This document shows positions 1-10,487 of a stretch of 64,000 bases of DNA, in pieces. The first letter of the stretch is position 1; each line of letters starts with the position of its first letter. The notes beneath the pieces were generated by a model. That model saw nothing but the letters and a program-made list of their open reading frames with translations, did no database searches and had not been told where the DNA came from. The position numbers were made by a program, and so were the translations under genes. The stretch comes from Vicia villosa (lineage: Eukaryota; Streptophyta; Magnoliopsida; Fabales; Fabaceae): contig NW_026705447.1 in NCBI RefSeq assembly GCF_029867415.1, positions 1-64,000 on the forward strand, read 5' to 3'.

Positions 1-146
1 GTTGAAAACCTGAAAGGGCAACTTAGGCAAAAATGAGCGTCTCGGTGGATTGAAAACCCGAAAGGGCGATCCAGGCAAAAATTAGAGACAAAACAAATAC
101 AATCCCGGTAGGCTGAAAACCTGAAAGGGCAGCCTAGGCAAAAATT
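1..146 (+). repeat. Three diverged repeats in Ogre A 3' region
   Basis: Three copies, spaced about 50-60 bp, of a motif reading GAAAACCYGAAAGGGC followed by AGGCAAAAATTA (starts near 3, 52 and 112). They are imperfect and untranslated. They lie in the region between pol and the 3' LTR, where Tat/Ogre elements commonly carry repeats. Confidence 0.7.
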
Positions 147-1349
147 AGGGAATAAAGCATACAACTATGTCCCGCTCAGCTGCCTACTCACCGACAAGGT
201 TCAACACCTCAAAGACACCGATCAGTGCAATCACTTTCTTCCAACAAGTGAGGGATGAGATGCTCGAAGACAGATTGGCAATAGCAGAACTGAAACTTGA
301 CTGGATCGTTCTCACATAGCTATTTCTTTTCATAAATACTTTTCAAAACTTTCTGACAATTTCCTACTTCTAGGATTGTTGTCTCCCTATACTAATCCGC
401 CTATCACGGCACCTTTTCAAAAATCAATGCAGCTTATAACTAACATTTTCTTTTTTTCTGTTTTGAATACGCGAGCATCCCAATGATATTTTGAATGAAC
501 ATATGCATTTGAATATGATTGATGTTTACCAGGAAAAACAGGAATAGCATTCCGGACATGTCCCAATTATTTGGACATTATCCTAAACCAGCATCAGAAG
601 GAAGTTTCCCCAATGGAGACACATTCCTCAACAAATCCCTCAAAAAGATTTTTCTTTCGAAAGAAGTCTTATTCCCCAGCAGGGTTGTTCCAGATTACTG
701 TCTTCAGAAGGTGTGATCTCCGCACCTAAACTTGGTCAGATAGTGCATCGGAGGATTATGCATCTTCCTCATTCCCACTCCAAAGGGCGTCACAGTCCGA
801 ACTCTCAAAACTACTGTTCATCCCCGAGCAGTAATCAAAGATCCTTCAATAGAACATCCTGGTTCTCAAAGAATTTCCCCAACCCAGGGTACTCAAGCGA
901 GACAGAAGATCATCAACAACCACGATGCCTTCACTTCCAAATGGCTAGCAGGGATTTATTTTCCCAATCACAATGCCTTCATTTCTTGACGACTAAGCTG
1001 GGATTTATTTTCCCAATCAGGAGCTTGACACGCTCTAAGCTGCATAAACCATGCATCACATTCACACTCATATTCACATTCACAATCATGCATCATACGC
1101 ATATTCATACACAACATAACTTGCATATTTCTCCTCTAGCTCGAGGATCTCATATCATACATGCATCATAGACATCGCATATTATTAACTTGATTTTTCA
1201 GGTAGACAGATGTCTTCAGCAAAGATGTTCTCACTCACATGCAGTGTTCATCCTGAAACTTATTCAAACAAGCAGTCCTTTCAGATACAATCAAACCAAA
1301 GATTCACTCTGAAGAACTCTCATTCTCAACTCATTTATCATCTAATATT

Positions 1350-1812
1350 GCTAGTCTAAGGCGAAACCTCAGACGGTTCCAGAACGATCTAGCATTGCTA
1401 GTCTAAGGCGAAACCTCAGACGGTTCCAGAACGATCTAGCATTACAGATCTAAGGCGAAACCTCAGACGGTTCCAGAACGATCTAACATTGCAGATCTAA
1501 GGCGAAACCTCAGACGGTTCCAGAACGATCTAGCATTACAGATCTAAGGCGAAACCTCAGACGGTTCCAGAACGATCTAACATTGCAGATCTAAGGCGAA
1601 ACCTCAGACGGTTCCAGAACGATCTAGCATTACAGATCTAAGGCGAAACCTCAGACGGTTCCAGAACGATCTAACATTGCAGATCTAAGGCGAAACCTCA
1701 GACGGTTCCAGAACGATCTAACATTGCAGATCTAAGGCGAAACCCCAGACGGTTCCAGAACGATCTAACATTGCAGATCTAAAGTGATACCTCAAACGGT
1801 TCCACAATGATC
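1350..1812 (+). repeat. 47-bp tandem array in the 3' untranslated region of Ogre A
   Basis: About ten head-to-tail copies of a 47-bp unit with the core AAGGCGAAACCTCAGACGG followed by TTCCAGAACGATCTA. Starts are near 1350, 1397, 1444, 1491 and so on. Units differ mainly at the segment between cores (GCTAGTCT, ACAGATCT or GCAGATCT). The last unit, after about 1773, is degenerate. The array ends about 270 bp before the 3' LTR. Confidence 0.92.
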
Positions 1813-2069
1813 AACTTTCAAATCCTTCATCAAGATATAATCAACAGATTCATTCTGATGAACAAACCATCAACACATTGTCCAGGTGGCATCCGAAAGC
1901 CCATCTCAGGTAATGTTTCAATCTGCCAACAACATTTCACAGACAACATTCAAATGCAACTTCCAACATCTCTGCTGATCAAGGTAAGTGCAAATTTTCA
2001 GGGCATCTATTTATTCAATCATCTTCTACCCTCAGATTTCAGACAATCTCTTCAGGTTTAAGAAGATTG

Positions 2070-2081
2070 AATAGGGGCAAC
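2070..2081 (+). other. Polypurine tract of Ogre A
   Basis: The purine-rich AATAGGGGCAAC lies immediately before the LTR start. The same tract with small changes precedes the LTRs at 55387 and 41598, and its complement follows the LTR at 50865. Its role is priming of plus-strand DNA synthesis. Confidence 0.85.
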
Positions 2082-2598
2082 TGTTATACCCCAAAATTTG
2101 CCCACTTCTTTTTTCAGGAAAGTTTCAATATGAAAATTAAGAGTCTCATATAAACATGGATTTTTTCAAAATATCCTGACATATGAAGAACTTGGTTTTC
2201 AGAATTTTTCTTACACAGTAACTTGGCTTACAGTGGAATTTATTCTTACGCAAACGCCAAATACTGTTCTTTACTTCACAAATACTATTTATTTATTTTA
2301 CAGATAAATAGTACTAACACAGTTCATGCAGGGTTAAATCTTTTTGCAGGCGCAAAAGCTGGAAACTCACACTGTACTGGTAACAATTGTTTTTGTTTTC
2401 CCACTAACTTTTGTGCTATATTCCATTATTTTCAAAATCTTTTCAAATCTATCCTTTCAAATTCAAATCTCAACTTTATTCTATCCATCTCTCTTTTCCC
2501 AACAATACCTTACACTTTCTTTCAAATCTCACTACCACTCAAATTTCCTTTTGTACGGAATCACATCATTCCCCAACGTCTCTATCATCTTTCCATTC

Positions 2599-2606
2599 TA
2601 TAAATA
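2599..2606 (+). promoter_or_regulatory. TATA box of Ogre A LTR
   Basis: TATAAATA followed by CCTCTCATT. LTR B carries the same box at 55950-55957 with the same flanks. Transcription would be expected to begin about 30 bp downstream, near 2630, which defines the U3/R border. The next ATG downstream is that of the small ORF at 2701. Confidence 0.75.
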
Positions 2607-2700
2607 CCTCTCATTCTTCCCACAAATCTCACATCAAATTCTAAATCATCTTTCAAATTTCTACTTCATCATCCATTTTCTTTCTTCTTTCCTAGCAAGA

Positions 2701-2868
2701 ATGGCAAAATGGATAGAGACACTGTTTCTTACAGTCATCACCATTGCTACGGTGATCATGACTTTCTTCTGCCTACACAGTCCTGAGAAGTGTGGACCTG
2801 CAATGGTTGCACTCCCACTCCTCTACATGTTATTGATCATAGCATGGTTCATCAACCGTCATTTTTAA
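2701..2868 (+). CDS. 55-residue two-helix membrane protein encoded in the Ogre A LTR
   Basis: I do not recognise a family. The ATG is the first one downstream of the presumed start site near 2630, in a strong context (A at -3, G at +4). The product has a charged N-terminus, a hydrophobic segment at about residues 7-25, a central CLHSPEKCGP motif (residues 24-33), a second hydrophobic segment at about 37-51, and a basic end INRHF. The LTR B copy (56050-56217) has exactly the same length. The two share 37 of 55 residues; most other changes are conservative, there is no indel, and about 15 codons differ silently. That pattern suggests selection on the protein rather than neutral decay. The function is unknown; membrane location is inferred from hydrophobicity. 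It could also act as an upstream ORF controlling gag translation. Confidence 0.55.
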   Translation: MAKWIETLFLTVITIATVIMTFFCLHSPEKCGPAMVALPLLYMLLIIAWFINRHF

Positions 2869-3413
2869 AGTTTGCCGTGTTTCTTATTTTCTTAAACGTA
2901 CCGTCTATTCATCGTACTGTTCAATAGTATGTAATATTTATACTGTCAGTATTAAATGTTGTACTATTTGTCATAATATTGCTTAATTACTAAGATAATA
3001 TTTTGTGTGTTTCTGCCAGTCAAATATTTCTATTTCTGTGCATTTAACAATTTTCAGGTTATTATCGGTAATTTTGCCCGCATACCGTAAATATCAGTTA
3101 TTTATTATGTTTCTGTTTTCTAACAAGTCATGTAAATAAATTTTCATGCTTCACACCAAACAAAAACAAAAATAACAACAAAAAAAAAAAAAAAAAAAAA
3201 AGAAAATTAACTTTGACGGTTGATTTTTCACTTTAACTGCTGCTTCAGTACACGAACAGTCGGTTGACAGACAAACTGCAGACAGTACAATTCACAGTGA
3301 TTTGTACAATCAATCAAATCAATCATTCACAATTCAAATTTCCAAGATTTTTGTGTTAGAAGTCTTCTGAATATCACATGATTAGCAGAAACTCAACACT
3401 GCACAAAAATCAG

Positions 3414-5040
3414 GTACGCTTAACTGCCTCCTATACAGACAGTCCCTAATCAGGGTTTTTCTTGTTTTAACAGGAGCAACAAGTTTTGAGAGCTCAAATG
3501 GATTTCATATACATCCATACATCTCAAAGTACCATCATACAAATTTTCAAACTTCAATTCACTCAGACGCACCGTCAGCAGCTCAAACAGTCAACAGACG
3601 ACCCGTTTGACCAAAAAAGTCAACTGACAGTCAAAAATGAAATTTTTTGTCAAAGTCCATATTTTGTCAAAGGATTCAACATTTGATCATTGGATGATCA
3701 CAATTCATCAAGGAAAGATCAAAAATCAACAAAACCCTAAGATTCAAAATTAGGGTTTTTGCCTGAAAAGTCAACTCAACTTTGACTGATCATAACTCTC
3801 TCATCCTTCATCCAAAAAATGTCAACCAAAGCTCATTTTGAAGGAAATTCAATTATCTTTCAAATGCAATTGATCCCATGGTCATAGCATTCACCATTTG
3901 AAAAATATGGCCAAAGACATTACAGGTCATTTTCAAAGTCAACAAAAAGACACTTTTTTCAAATGGACACACAAGGAGAACCAAAAATCATTTTGACATG
4001 AGACCAAAGACATTGGTTAGAGGACTCTTTGAGGTTTCCAAAAAGTGCAAGATCTCCTTCATATGACAAAAATTGAAGGATTTACACCTTGTTGAAGTTG
4101 GCTAAATTTTGGGAAAATGCATGAAATCAACATTGCTCAAAAATGTTTTTTTTCCAAAAGATGCCAAGTTTTTATGGTCCAAACATCTTTGCCATGTTAC
4201 TATGGGCCTCCCACGACCAAGACAAAGCCCACATCTTTATTGGCCATTTTTTGCATAATTTTATCTTACTTTAAGATTAAAATTAAAAGGAAAATGCATG
4301 GATAATGGTTGCTTGGCCTCCAAGTATGACTCACTTCAAGGAATCTTCATTTTTTCTGCAAGAATTGAAGAGCAAGACAAGAGCATTGAATGGAGTCAAG
4401 CTTGGTCAACAATTCAAAGATTTTTAATATTTTAAAAATCAAACTTTCAACAAAGACAACAAGGCTTCTTGCTTCACTTCCAAGCAGCCTTTGGGCTATA
4501 AAAGAAGCATCATACATCCACAATAGGAGGACAGACGAGGGGGACACACGAAATAGGGCAAGAGTATAGCAAGAAATATCACAAAAATTCTCAAAATTTG
4601 CATATACTTTGTAATTTTCAAATTCAAATTTCCAATCAATATCAATACCAATAAACACTTCTAATCATCTCCTCAAACATTATAGAGTAAGATTGAGCTC
4701 TAAATATAGACATATGAGAGTCGTATAAAGCACTTAAAGCTCTTCATGTACATATGAGTTTTATTTTCGTTTTTGTATATGCAACTAATTTCACTGCAAA
4801 CTAACCACCCTAACATCCTTATGGGGACCTATATGTGTGATCTGGGCCTTAGCATGAGTGTTCCAACGTGAGGATCAGGCTCCACCATTAAAACGAGTCC
4901 ATGAGTGTTTAAGCTTCATCTTCTTCGTATCCATAGCTAGGAGCTTCAAACCTTAAAACAAATGACATATTTGGATTCAGGACACTCTAATTAGTGGATC
5001 TGGGTCACTTGTTTCTATTGCTAACTCGTATTTTTTGCAG
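3414..5040 (+). other. Candidate leader intron in Ogre A LTR
   Basis: A donor CAG/GTACGC at 3411-3419 and an acceptor at 5040 (CTAAC branch-like motif, then a T-rich tract and GCAG) are both conserved in LTR B at 56744 and 58305. A nearer acceptor, TTTTAACAG at 3473, is also conserved and would give a 60-bp intron, which is short for a plant. Splicing is known for Ogre, but within the coding region. A leader intron here is inference. Confidence 0.35.
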
Positions 5041-6620
5041 GTTCATAGGTTGTTAAAAAACTGGAATTTTAACGTCCAAATAGGGGAGGTTAAAAACCCC
5101 CGCTATTTGAAGCTGAAAACCTCACTTCTGGAGGTTGAAGACGACCACGCGTCCAAGCGTGGTTCGTCTGACTTTTCAGCGCGCCAAGGTGGCCCTTCCC
5201 TCAAATCTTATTCGCTGGTCAATCCAGCGTGGGCCCCTGCAAAGACTTTGAATCCCCTTGGATTCAGTGTACACCATCATACCATGCACCTACAAATCTG
5301 TGCCCTTGGATCAATCTCAAAGCCAATCCAACGCCTCACACATGCAAGCTCACCATGCTCCTTCATTAATTGCCACACCAGATCAGTATCCTTATATTTT
5401 TAATTTTATTTTCTATTTTTATTTTAGTTTCTTTGATAAATTAATTAAAAATAGTTAAAAACTTCCAAAAAATTCCACAAAAAATATTTTAAACTTCTAA
5501 AATAATATATTATTTTATGAAACAAAAATATTTTATTTTTCTTCAAAATTTCAATATTTTTCATAATTAATTAGTATGTATTTGTATATTTGCTTATTAA
5601 TTATTTTAATTAGTCAAAAAATCAAAAAAAAATTGTTCTTTGTGTTAAATATTGTTTATATATCATAAACTAATTTTGTACATATTTAGGATAATTTTCT
5701 CTTTAAGTTTTAACTATTTGTGTAATTATTTGCATAATTATGTTTTGATTAACTTAAAATATCCAAAAACAAATTTCAAAAATTCCAAAAAAATTAGTTT
5801 TGTTCTAAAATCAATTAACAAACATTTTGTACATATTTTTAAACTTATTTGCTAGGTTTAATCATATTTCCATCTTTTCTTTATTTTAAATTAATTAATA
5901 ATGCATTAATTATATTTAAAATAAATCACAAAAATACAAAAATATGCCTTTTATTTCTTGCAATTTAAAATTCCTAGATAAATGTATAGGATGTCAAATT
6001 CATGTAAATAGGCTAGTTTACATTTCCCGCACAATCGATGTAATAGCGTAGATTTACTTTCTGCACTTTACATTCCCGCATTTTAATTTCCAGCACCCAT
6101 ATAAACTGCGTGTATGTCAAAGATAAAACTGAACCGTCAGATCACTAACTTCAAAGATAAATATCTGAATTCAATCACAATCACATTTGCACCTCCTAGG
6201 GTAACCCCTTTTCACTCTTTTCAAAATCAAAGTTACATTTCTACTGTTTCGAGTACAAAATCGAACCTTTTGTTTATATCCGACGAATGGATAGATTTTT
6301 AAAGGGAACAAGGATAAAGACCTCCTAACTCAGGGTAGACCTCCTAGTTTGCTTGCTCAAAATCAAAACAAACAAAATTCTCATACACTGTTGTTTTTAA
6401 AACGAATTTTCCAAAAGACAATATTTTGTATACATCCAAACACGGATCATTACAAAATTAACGATCTTTTCAAAACATCTTTCGAAAGATAAACAAGCAT
6501 TTGTATATATCCGCACAAGGATCATTACAAATTCTATTTGCAAAGGTATTTCAAAAACACAGGTAAAGCATTCCGAATCAATTGAAAAGTAAAGCAAATG
6601 AGCTAAGCAAACTAAAGAGC

Positions 6621-6668
6621 CCATGGATAACCATGGATACAAAGGGTGCTAACACCTTCCCTTTGTAT
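6621..6668 (+). other. Twin U5 hairpins H1-H2 in Ogre A LTR
   Basis: H1: CCATGG, loop ATAA, CCATGG (6621-6636). H2 follows without a gap: ATACAAAGGG, loop TGCTAACACCTT, CCCTTTGTAT (6637-6668), a perfect 10-bp stem. The same two-hairpin module with different but compensated stems occurs at 20825, 35438, 46133 and 59847 on the plus strand, and at 48075-48117 and 62205-62247 on the minus strand. It lies in U5, about 200 bp before the LTR end. Confidence 0.7.
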
Positions 6669-6756
6669 AACCTACCCCCTTACCCAGAATCTCTCAAAGG
6701 TCTTTTTTCTGTTTCTTTTATAAACCTTTCCTTCATTGGATAAAATAAAAGGTCGG

Positions 6757-6768
6757 TGGCGACTCTGT
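6757..6768 (+). other. PBS-like sequence inside U5 of Ogre A
   Basis: TGGCGACTCTGT matches the first 11 bases of the Ogre primer-binding site seen at 35621 (TGGCGACTCTGCTGGGGA) but lies within the LTR. Equivalent copies are at 20960, 35584, 46279 and 59982 (+) and at 48000 and 62130 (-). Confidence 0.6.
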
Positions 6769-6890
6769 AAACTTTTTCAAAAGTGACGCGAAAGCGTCCG
6801 ATCGACAAAAAAGAGTCAGTTCACGTATCCCACCCACGGAGGGGTATGGCCCGAAAGGACGGTCCACACATGGGATCACATGGAAACATG

Positions 6891-6975
6891 TTTTTAAAAA
6901 TATGAAGGAGGGAGGGCTCGAACCCACGACCCTCCACTCCCAGGCGCGCTGCACAACCAACTCAGCCAAACCACA
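6891..6975 (-). other. tRNA-like RNA polymerase III unit in LTR C
   Basis: Read on the minus strand: an A box TGGCTGAGTTGG (6957-6968), about 32 bp, a B box GGTTCGAGCCC (6914-6924), then a T5 run at 6891-6895. A D-arm can form (GCTG pairs with CAGC). The anticodon, T and acceptor stems are poor, so this is not a functional tRNA gene. The same unit at the same LTR position occurs in element G (49294-49370 and 63425-63500). Confidence 0.5.
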
Positions 6976-7680
6976 CATCTGATTATTATACGCTTCCAGT
7001 CAAATAAATAAAACATGTGACCCTAAATGGAATTTTCTGCGCGCGAAATTCAAACGATCCAACCAACGGATGCCAACGCATCATCTTCTTCGCAAGTTTC
7101 CCTAAAGGCCTGTAAATTTAGCTACGAAATTGCTACGGCTTTACTCGTAGCAAATCAGAACACGAAAATAGCGATTAGGCTATACTCTCACATAAATCTT
7201 TCGCGACCCCTGCAATCGTCTCACCTAAACCACGCGAGTTCATTCATATATTCAATTAACCCTAATTTTAACCCTAATAAGAAACCCCAAATCGGAAAAC
7301 CTAGAACTCAAACCGGCCTCTAATGGCAAATCATGTTTAAGGCACATAAACACCAAACAATTTATTCAGGAACGATCAGAGCAACAAGACAAACCTAAAC
7401 ATGCAATCAATTTCCAAAATAAATGCATGAATCATTCAGATCGACCAAGTTTTCAGAATCACCTACCTGAGTTAAACGGAGAAATTTCTGGGGGTGTTGA
7501 TGCTATGCTAGTATCCAGACACGTTCAGAATCTTCCCAGGAATCTTTTGCAACCGCTGGTTCTTGTTGAAACCTCCTAGAACTCCAAAACCGAATTCAAC
7601 TTTTGAAGCTCTTTTCTTGTTCTTGCTCGGGCCTCTTTTCTCCAGAAATTCGTCCCCTAGTCTCTTGGCTAGTGTTTACT

Positions 7681-7689
7681 ACTTATAGG
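7681..7689 (-). promoter_or_regulatory. TATA box of LTR C
   Basis: Minus-strand CTATAAGTA, matched at the homologous place in LTR D (8997-9005). About 210 bp downstream on the minus strand, both carry a consensus splice donor (CAG/GTAGGT at 7468; CAG/GTATGT at 8783). Confidence 0.6.
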
Positions 7690-8719
7690 AGAATAGAATT
7701 AGGGTAAATCTTTGTCCAAAACCTCACTTAAATCCAATCTTCCTAATTTGAGAAATTGATTTTATTTTCTTGAATAAAATCTTGCTATTTTGGTCATAAT
7801 TTGTATTAACTTCCTTCTCCAATCACTATGCACGAAATTACATCATATTTGGTCATTAATTCTGATTGGAAATCAAATAAAATATAATTTTAACAAAATA
7901 TTTGATTTTTAGTCTTTATTAAATCATAAAAATGAAAATAAAAAAACATTAATTCAAATATAATGCCAATTTTCGTGGTGAGTGGTTTTTGGGCATGCTA
8001 ATAGCTTGTGGACCAAGTTTGTATGAAAATATTATGGGCCCTTTTGCAAAGTTTTTCCATTTGAACCCCCTTTTTTCACTTTTGGTCCCTGAAAATCACC
8101 TAACTTTGATCAAGCATATCTCCTTCAATATTTGGGCTATGAAGGAGTTCTAATACTTTTTGGAAACCTCAAGAGGTCCTCTACAAGCCACTTTGGAACA
8201 TATTTTTCATTTGGAGCTTTTATCTTGATCATATTCTCTTTGGGAAAAAACTGCTTTTGAAGGATGCCTGAAAATGACCTGTAATCTTTTGCCTTGTATC
8301 TCTTAAATGAAGCATTTCTAGCCCTGGCTTGTGAGACACAAAGTTGTAGAGAATTCAATTTCCTTCAACATAGGCTTTGAGTGGGGAATTTCTGATGTTC
8401 CATGTGAAAGTTATGCCCAGTCAAAGTTGGGTTGACTTTCTCCTAAGAAACCCTAATTTGAACCTTTTTGTATTTGTTCATCTCTGAGTTTCTATTAATG
8501 GAATCATGATCAATTCTTGATCAAATGATGGTTATGCACCCCATACTTGATGTTTGCCCAATGATTATGGTTTGAATCATGCCTTGATTATGATTGACCT
8601 TTCAGTTTGGATCAGTTGACTTGTGAATTATCTGGGTTATTTGAATAAGCCATGTCTTGAGATTTGAACCTTGCTTTTGCTATGAGATAAGTGTGGAAGG
8701 TAAATTTTGGGGTATGACA

Positions 8720-10128
8720 ACAATCAAATTCACCTAAAGATCCATGAATTACTCTAATCGATCCTAAGTTTAGAACGACATACCTGGGCTTATATGGAGG
8801 TGTTCTGGGGGTGTTGATGCAGAGTAACGATCCAGACACCTTCAGAATGCTTCAAGGAATCTTTTGCACTCTTCAAATCCACTTGCAATGCCCTAATTCC
8901 CCAATACCGATTCCAAGTTTTTGATGGTTTTTTTGTGTTCTTGCATATGCATCTCTGCCCAGAATTTCGACCCCTAATCCTATGCAATGTCTTCACTACT
9001 TATAGGGGAATGAATTAGGTTAAAACAATAGTCCAAAAGATCTTTGAATCAATTATTTGCAAATTTGATTGAATCTTGATTTTCCCTTTCCAAATTTAGC
9101 CAATTATGCACCTTCTCTTTCCAATCTCTTTGCACACGAAATTGTATTGAAAATATGCAATAAATATTGATTAGAATTGATTATGATGAGGCCTATAACT
9201 AATTATTTGATTTTTATTTGATTTATGTGACTTTAAATTATTGTTTAAATGAATAAAAAGCCATATAAAATCAAATAAAATCTATTAATTTGTGGCAAAT
9301 GAATTTGATAGCTTGGGTAGCTTGTGGACCAATATTAAACCTTAAAATTTTAGGCCCATTTGCAAGAAACTCCAATTTGAACCCCTTTTACTTCACATTT
9401 TTCCTTCAAAATTGCCCAAATTTGACAAGGCATATCTCCCTCAATTTTTAAGATATGAAAGATTTCTAGGACTTTTTGGAAACCTCAAGATGTCCTATAT
9501 AATACACTTTGGAACATATTTTTCATTTGGAGATTTTATCTTGATGATATGCCCTTTGACAAAAAACTGCTTTTGGTTGACTTTTGAAAAGGACCTATAA
9601 TCTTTTTTACCATATCTCCCAAATGAAGCATTTCTGGCCTTGGCATGTAAGACACAAAGTTGTAGAGAATCCAATTTCCTTCAAAATAGGCTTTTGAGTG
9701 AAAATTTATGATGTTCCATGTGAAAGTTATGCCTGGTCAAAGTTCAGTTGACTTTTTAGACCAATACCCTAATTTAGTAACCATGCCCTTTGTTGATTTT
9801 GAAGCTTTTCCTTGATGAATCATGATCAACCTTTGATCAAATGATAAATGATACTTCATAATATTGATGTTAACCAAAAATCAGGAGTTTTGACTATACT
9901 TTGACCATAGTTGACTTTTAGGTCAAACTAGTCGACTGTGGATCATCTAAGCCATTGAATGGGAAATCCTTGGAGTTGAAGCTTGACTTTTGATATGGAG
10001 ATGGTTTGGAACATAATGAACCATATGAAATCCATTAGAGACCTTGACTCATCCATTTTCTTTGAGCAAGCCCTTAAGCCCTGAGCCATTAAAGATGAAA
10101 TGAGGTGGGCAAATTTTGGGGTATGACA
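8720..10128 (-). mobile_element. LTR fragment D, Ogre-type, antisense
   Basis: It starts on the minus strand at 10128 with TGTCATACCCCAAAATTTGC and runs to 8720, where LTR C begins. It aligns with C over its full length, including the TATA region (8997-9005) and the segment around CTGGGGGTGTTGATGC. It is truncated by C, so U5, hairpins and tRNA-like unit are missing. No coding region is supported. Confidence 0.75.
8997..9005 (-). promoter_or_regulatory. TATA box of LTR D
   Basis: Minus-strand CTATAAGTA in the context CCCCTATAAGTAGTGAAG, homologous to the TATA box of LTR C. Confidence 0.55.
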
Positions 10129-10439
10129 CACGAGATATAACATTTATTGATCCAGAAACCTCTAAGACTAAACTAGTCCTAGACCTCTTGAAAGATCTGA
10201 TTCAAGTGTTCTCTCAAGAAACTGTTACAAGTTAACAATGGTGTTCAAGATTTGCTTCTAGAAAGATTTAATCACAACTGTGATATTTCACAAAGTGTTT
10301 AGTACAGAAACTATGAACTAAAAAATTTAACTATTCTTTAGCGCAAGCGTTCATCGTTTTGTGTTATTGTTCTTTTAGTTTGTGTATGTCAGCTCTTTGT
10401 TGATGCACACACCACACACTTTTCTTTTCCAAGTGATCT

Positions 10440-10487
<48 letters not shown>

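Larger units (their letters stand above)
1..6870 (+). mobile_element. Ogre A: 3' internal region plus 3' LTR of an Ogre-type retrotransposon
   Basis: The internal part (1-2081) is non-coding and runs into a purine tract and an LTR starting TGTTATACCCCAAAATTTGC, the typical start of legume Ogre elements (Ty3/gypsy, Tat lineage). Gag and pol would lie left of the window. The internal part holds short repeats at 1-146, non-coding sequence at 150-1349 in which I see nothing else, and a 47-bp array at 1350-1812. The same 3' end and LTR recur as Ogre B near 55150-60082, which fixes the family boundaries. Right of 6870 the sequence changes to a minus-strand LTR, so A inserted into an older Ogre-type LTR. 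The TSD cannot be tested because the left end is outside the window. Confidence 0.9.
2082..6870 (+). repeat. 3' LTR of Ogre A (about 4.8 kb)
   Basis: It begins TGTTATACCCC directly after the polypurine tract. It ends near ...GGTCCACACA at 6870, where similarity to LTR B also ends. Inside, in order: TATA box (2599), 55-codon ORF (2701-2868), an A-rich stretch (about 3180-3200), splice-like signals (3414 and 5040), an AT-rich segment (about 5390-5960), twin hairpins (6621-6668) and a PBS-like sequence (6757). The start is firm; the end is inferred by alignment with LTR B, because no PBS follows a 3' LTR. Confidence 0.85.
6871..8719 (-). mobile_element. LTR fragment C, Ogre-type, antisense
   Basis: Read on the minus strand it starts TGTCATACCCCAAAATTTACC at 8719 and runs to 6871, where Ogre A interrupts it. 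Much of it aligns with LTR fragment D and, in part, with LTR A; for example, the phrase about a bidirectionally similar ATTACAGGTCATTTTCA occurs in all three. It carries a TATA box and a tRNA-like unit. No coding region is supported. Its upstream side on the minus strand is the interior of LTR D, so the parent element inserted into D. Confidence 0.75.

Noticed and set aside
1350..1812. CRISPR-like regular repeats
   Set aside because: Contiguous 47-bp tandem units without unique spacers in a plant retrotransposon; the same applies to 40781-41300 and 51490-52560.
2220..2260. A-box-like TGGCTTACAGTGG in LTR A
   Set aside because: One extra base in the box and no B box at a suitable distance.
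6891..6975. A genuine tRNA gene
   Set aside because: Only the D-arm, A box, B box and terminator fit. The acceptor, anticodon and T stems do not pair well.
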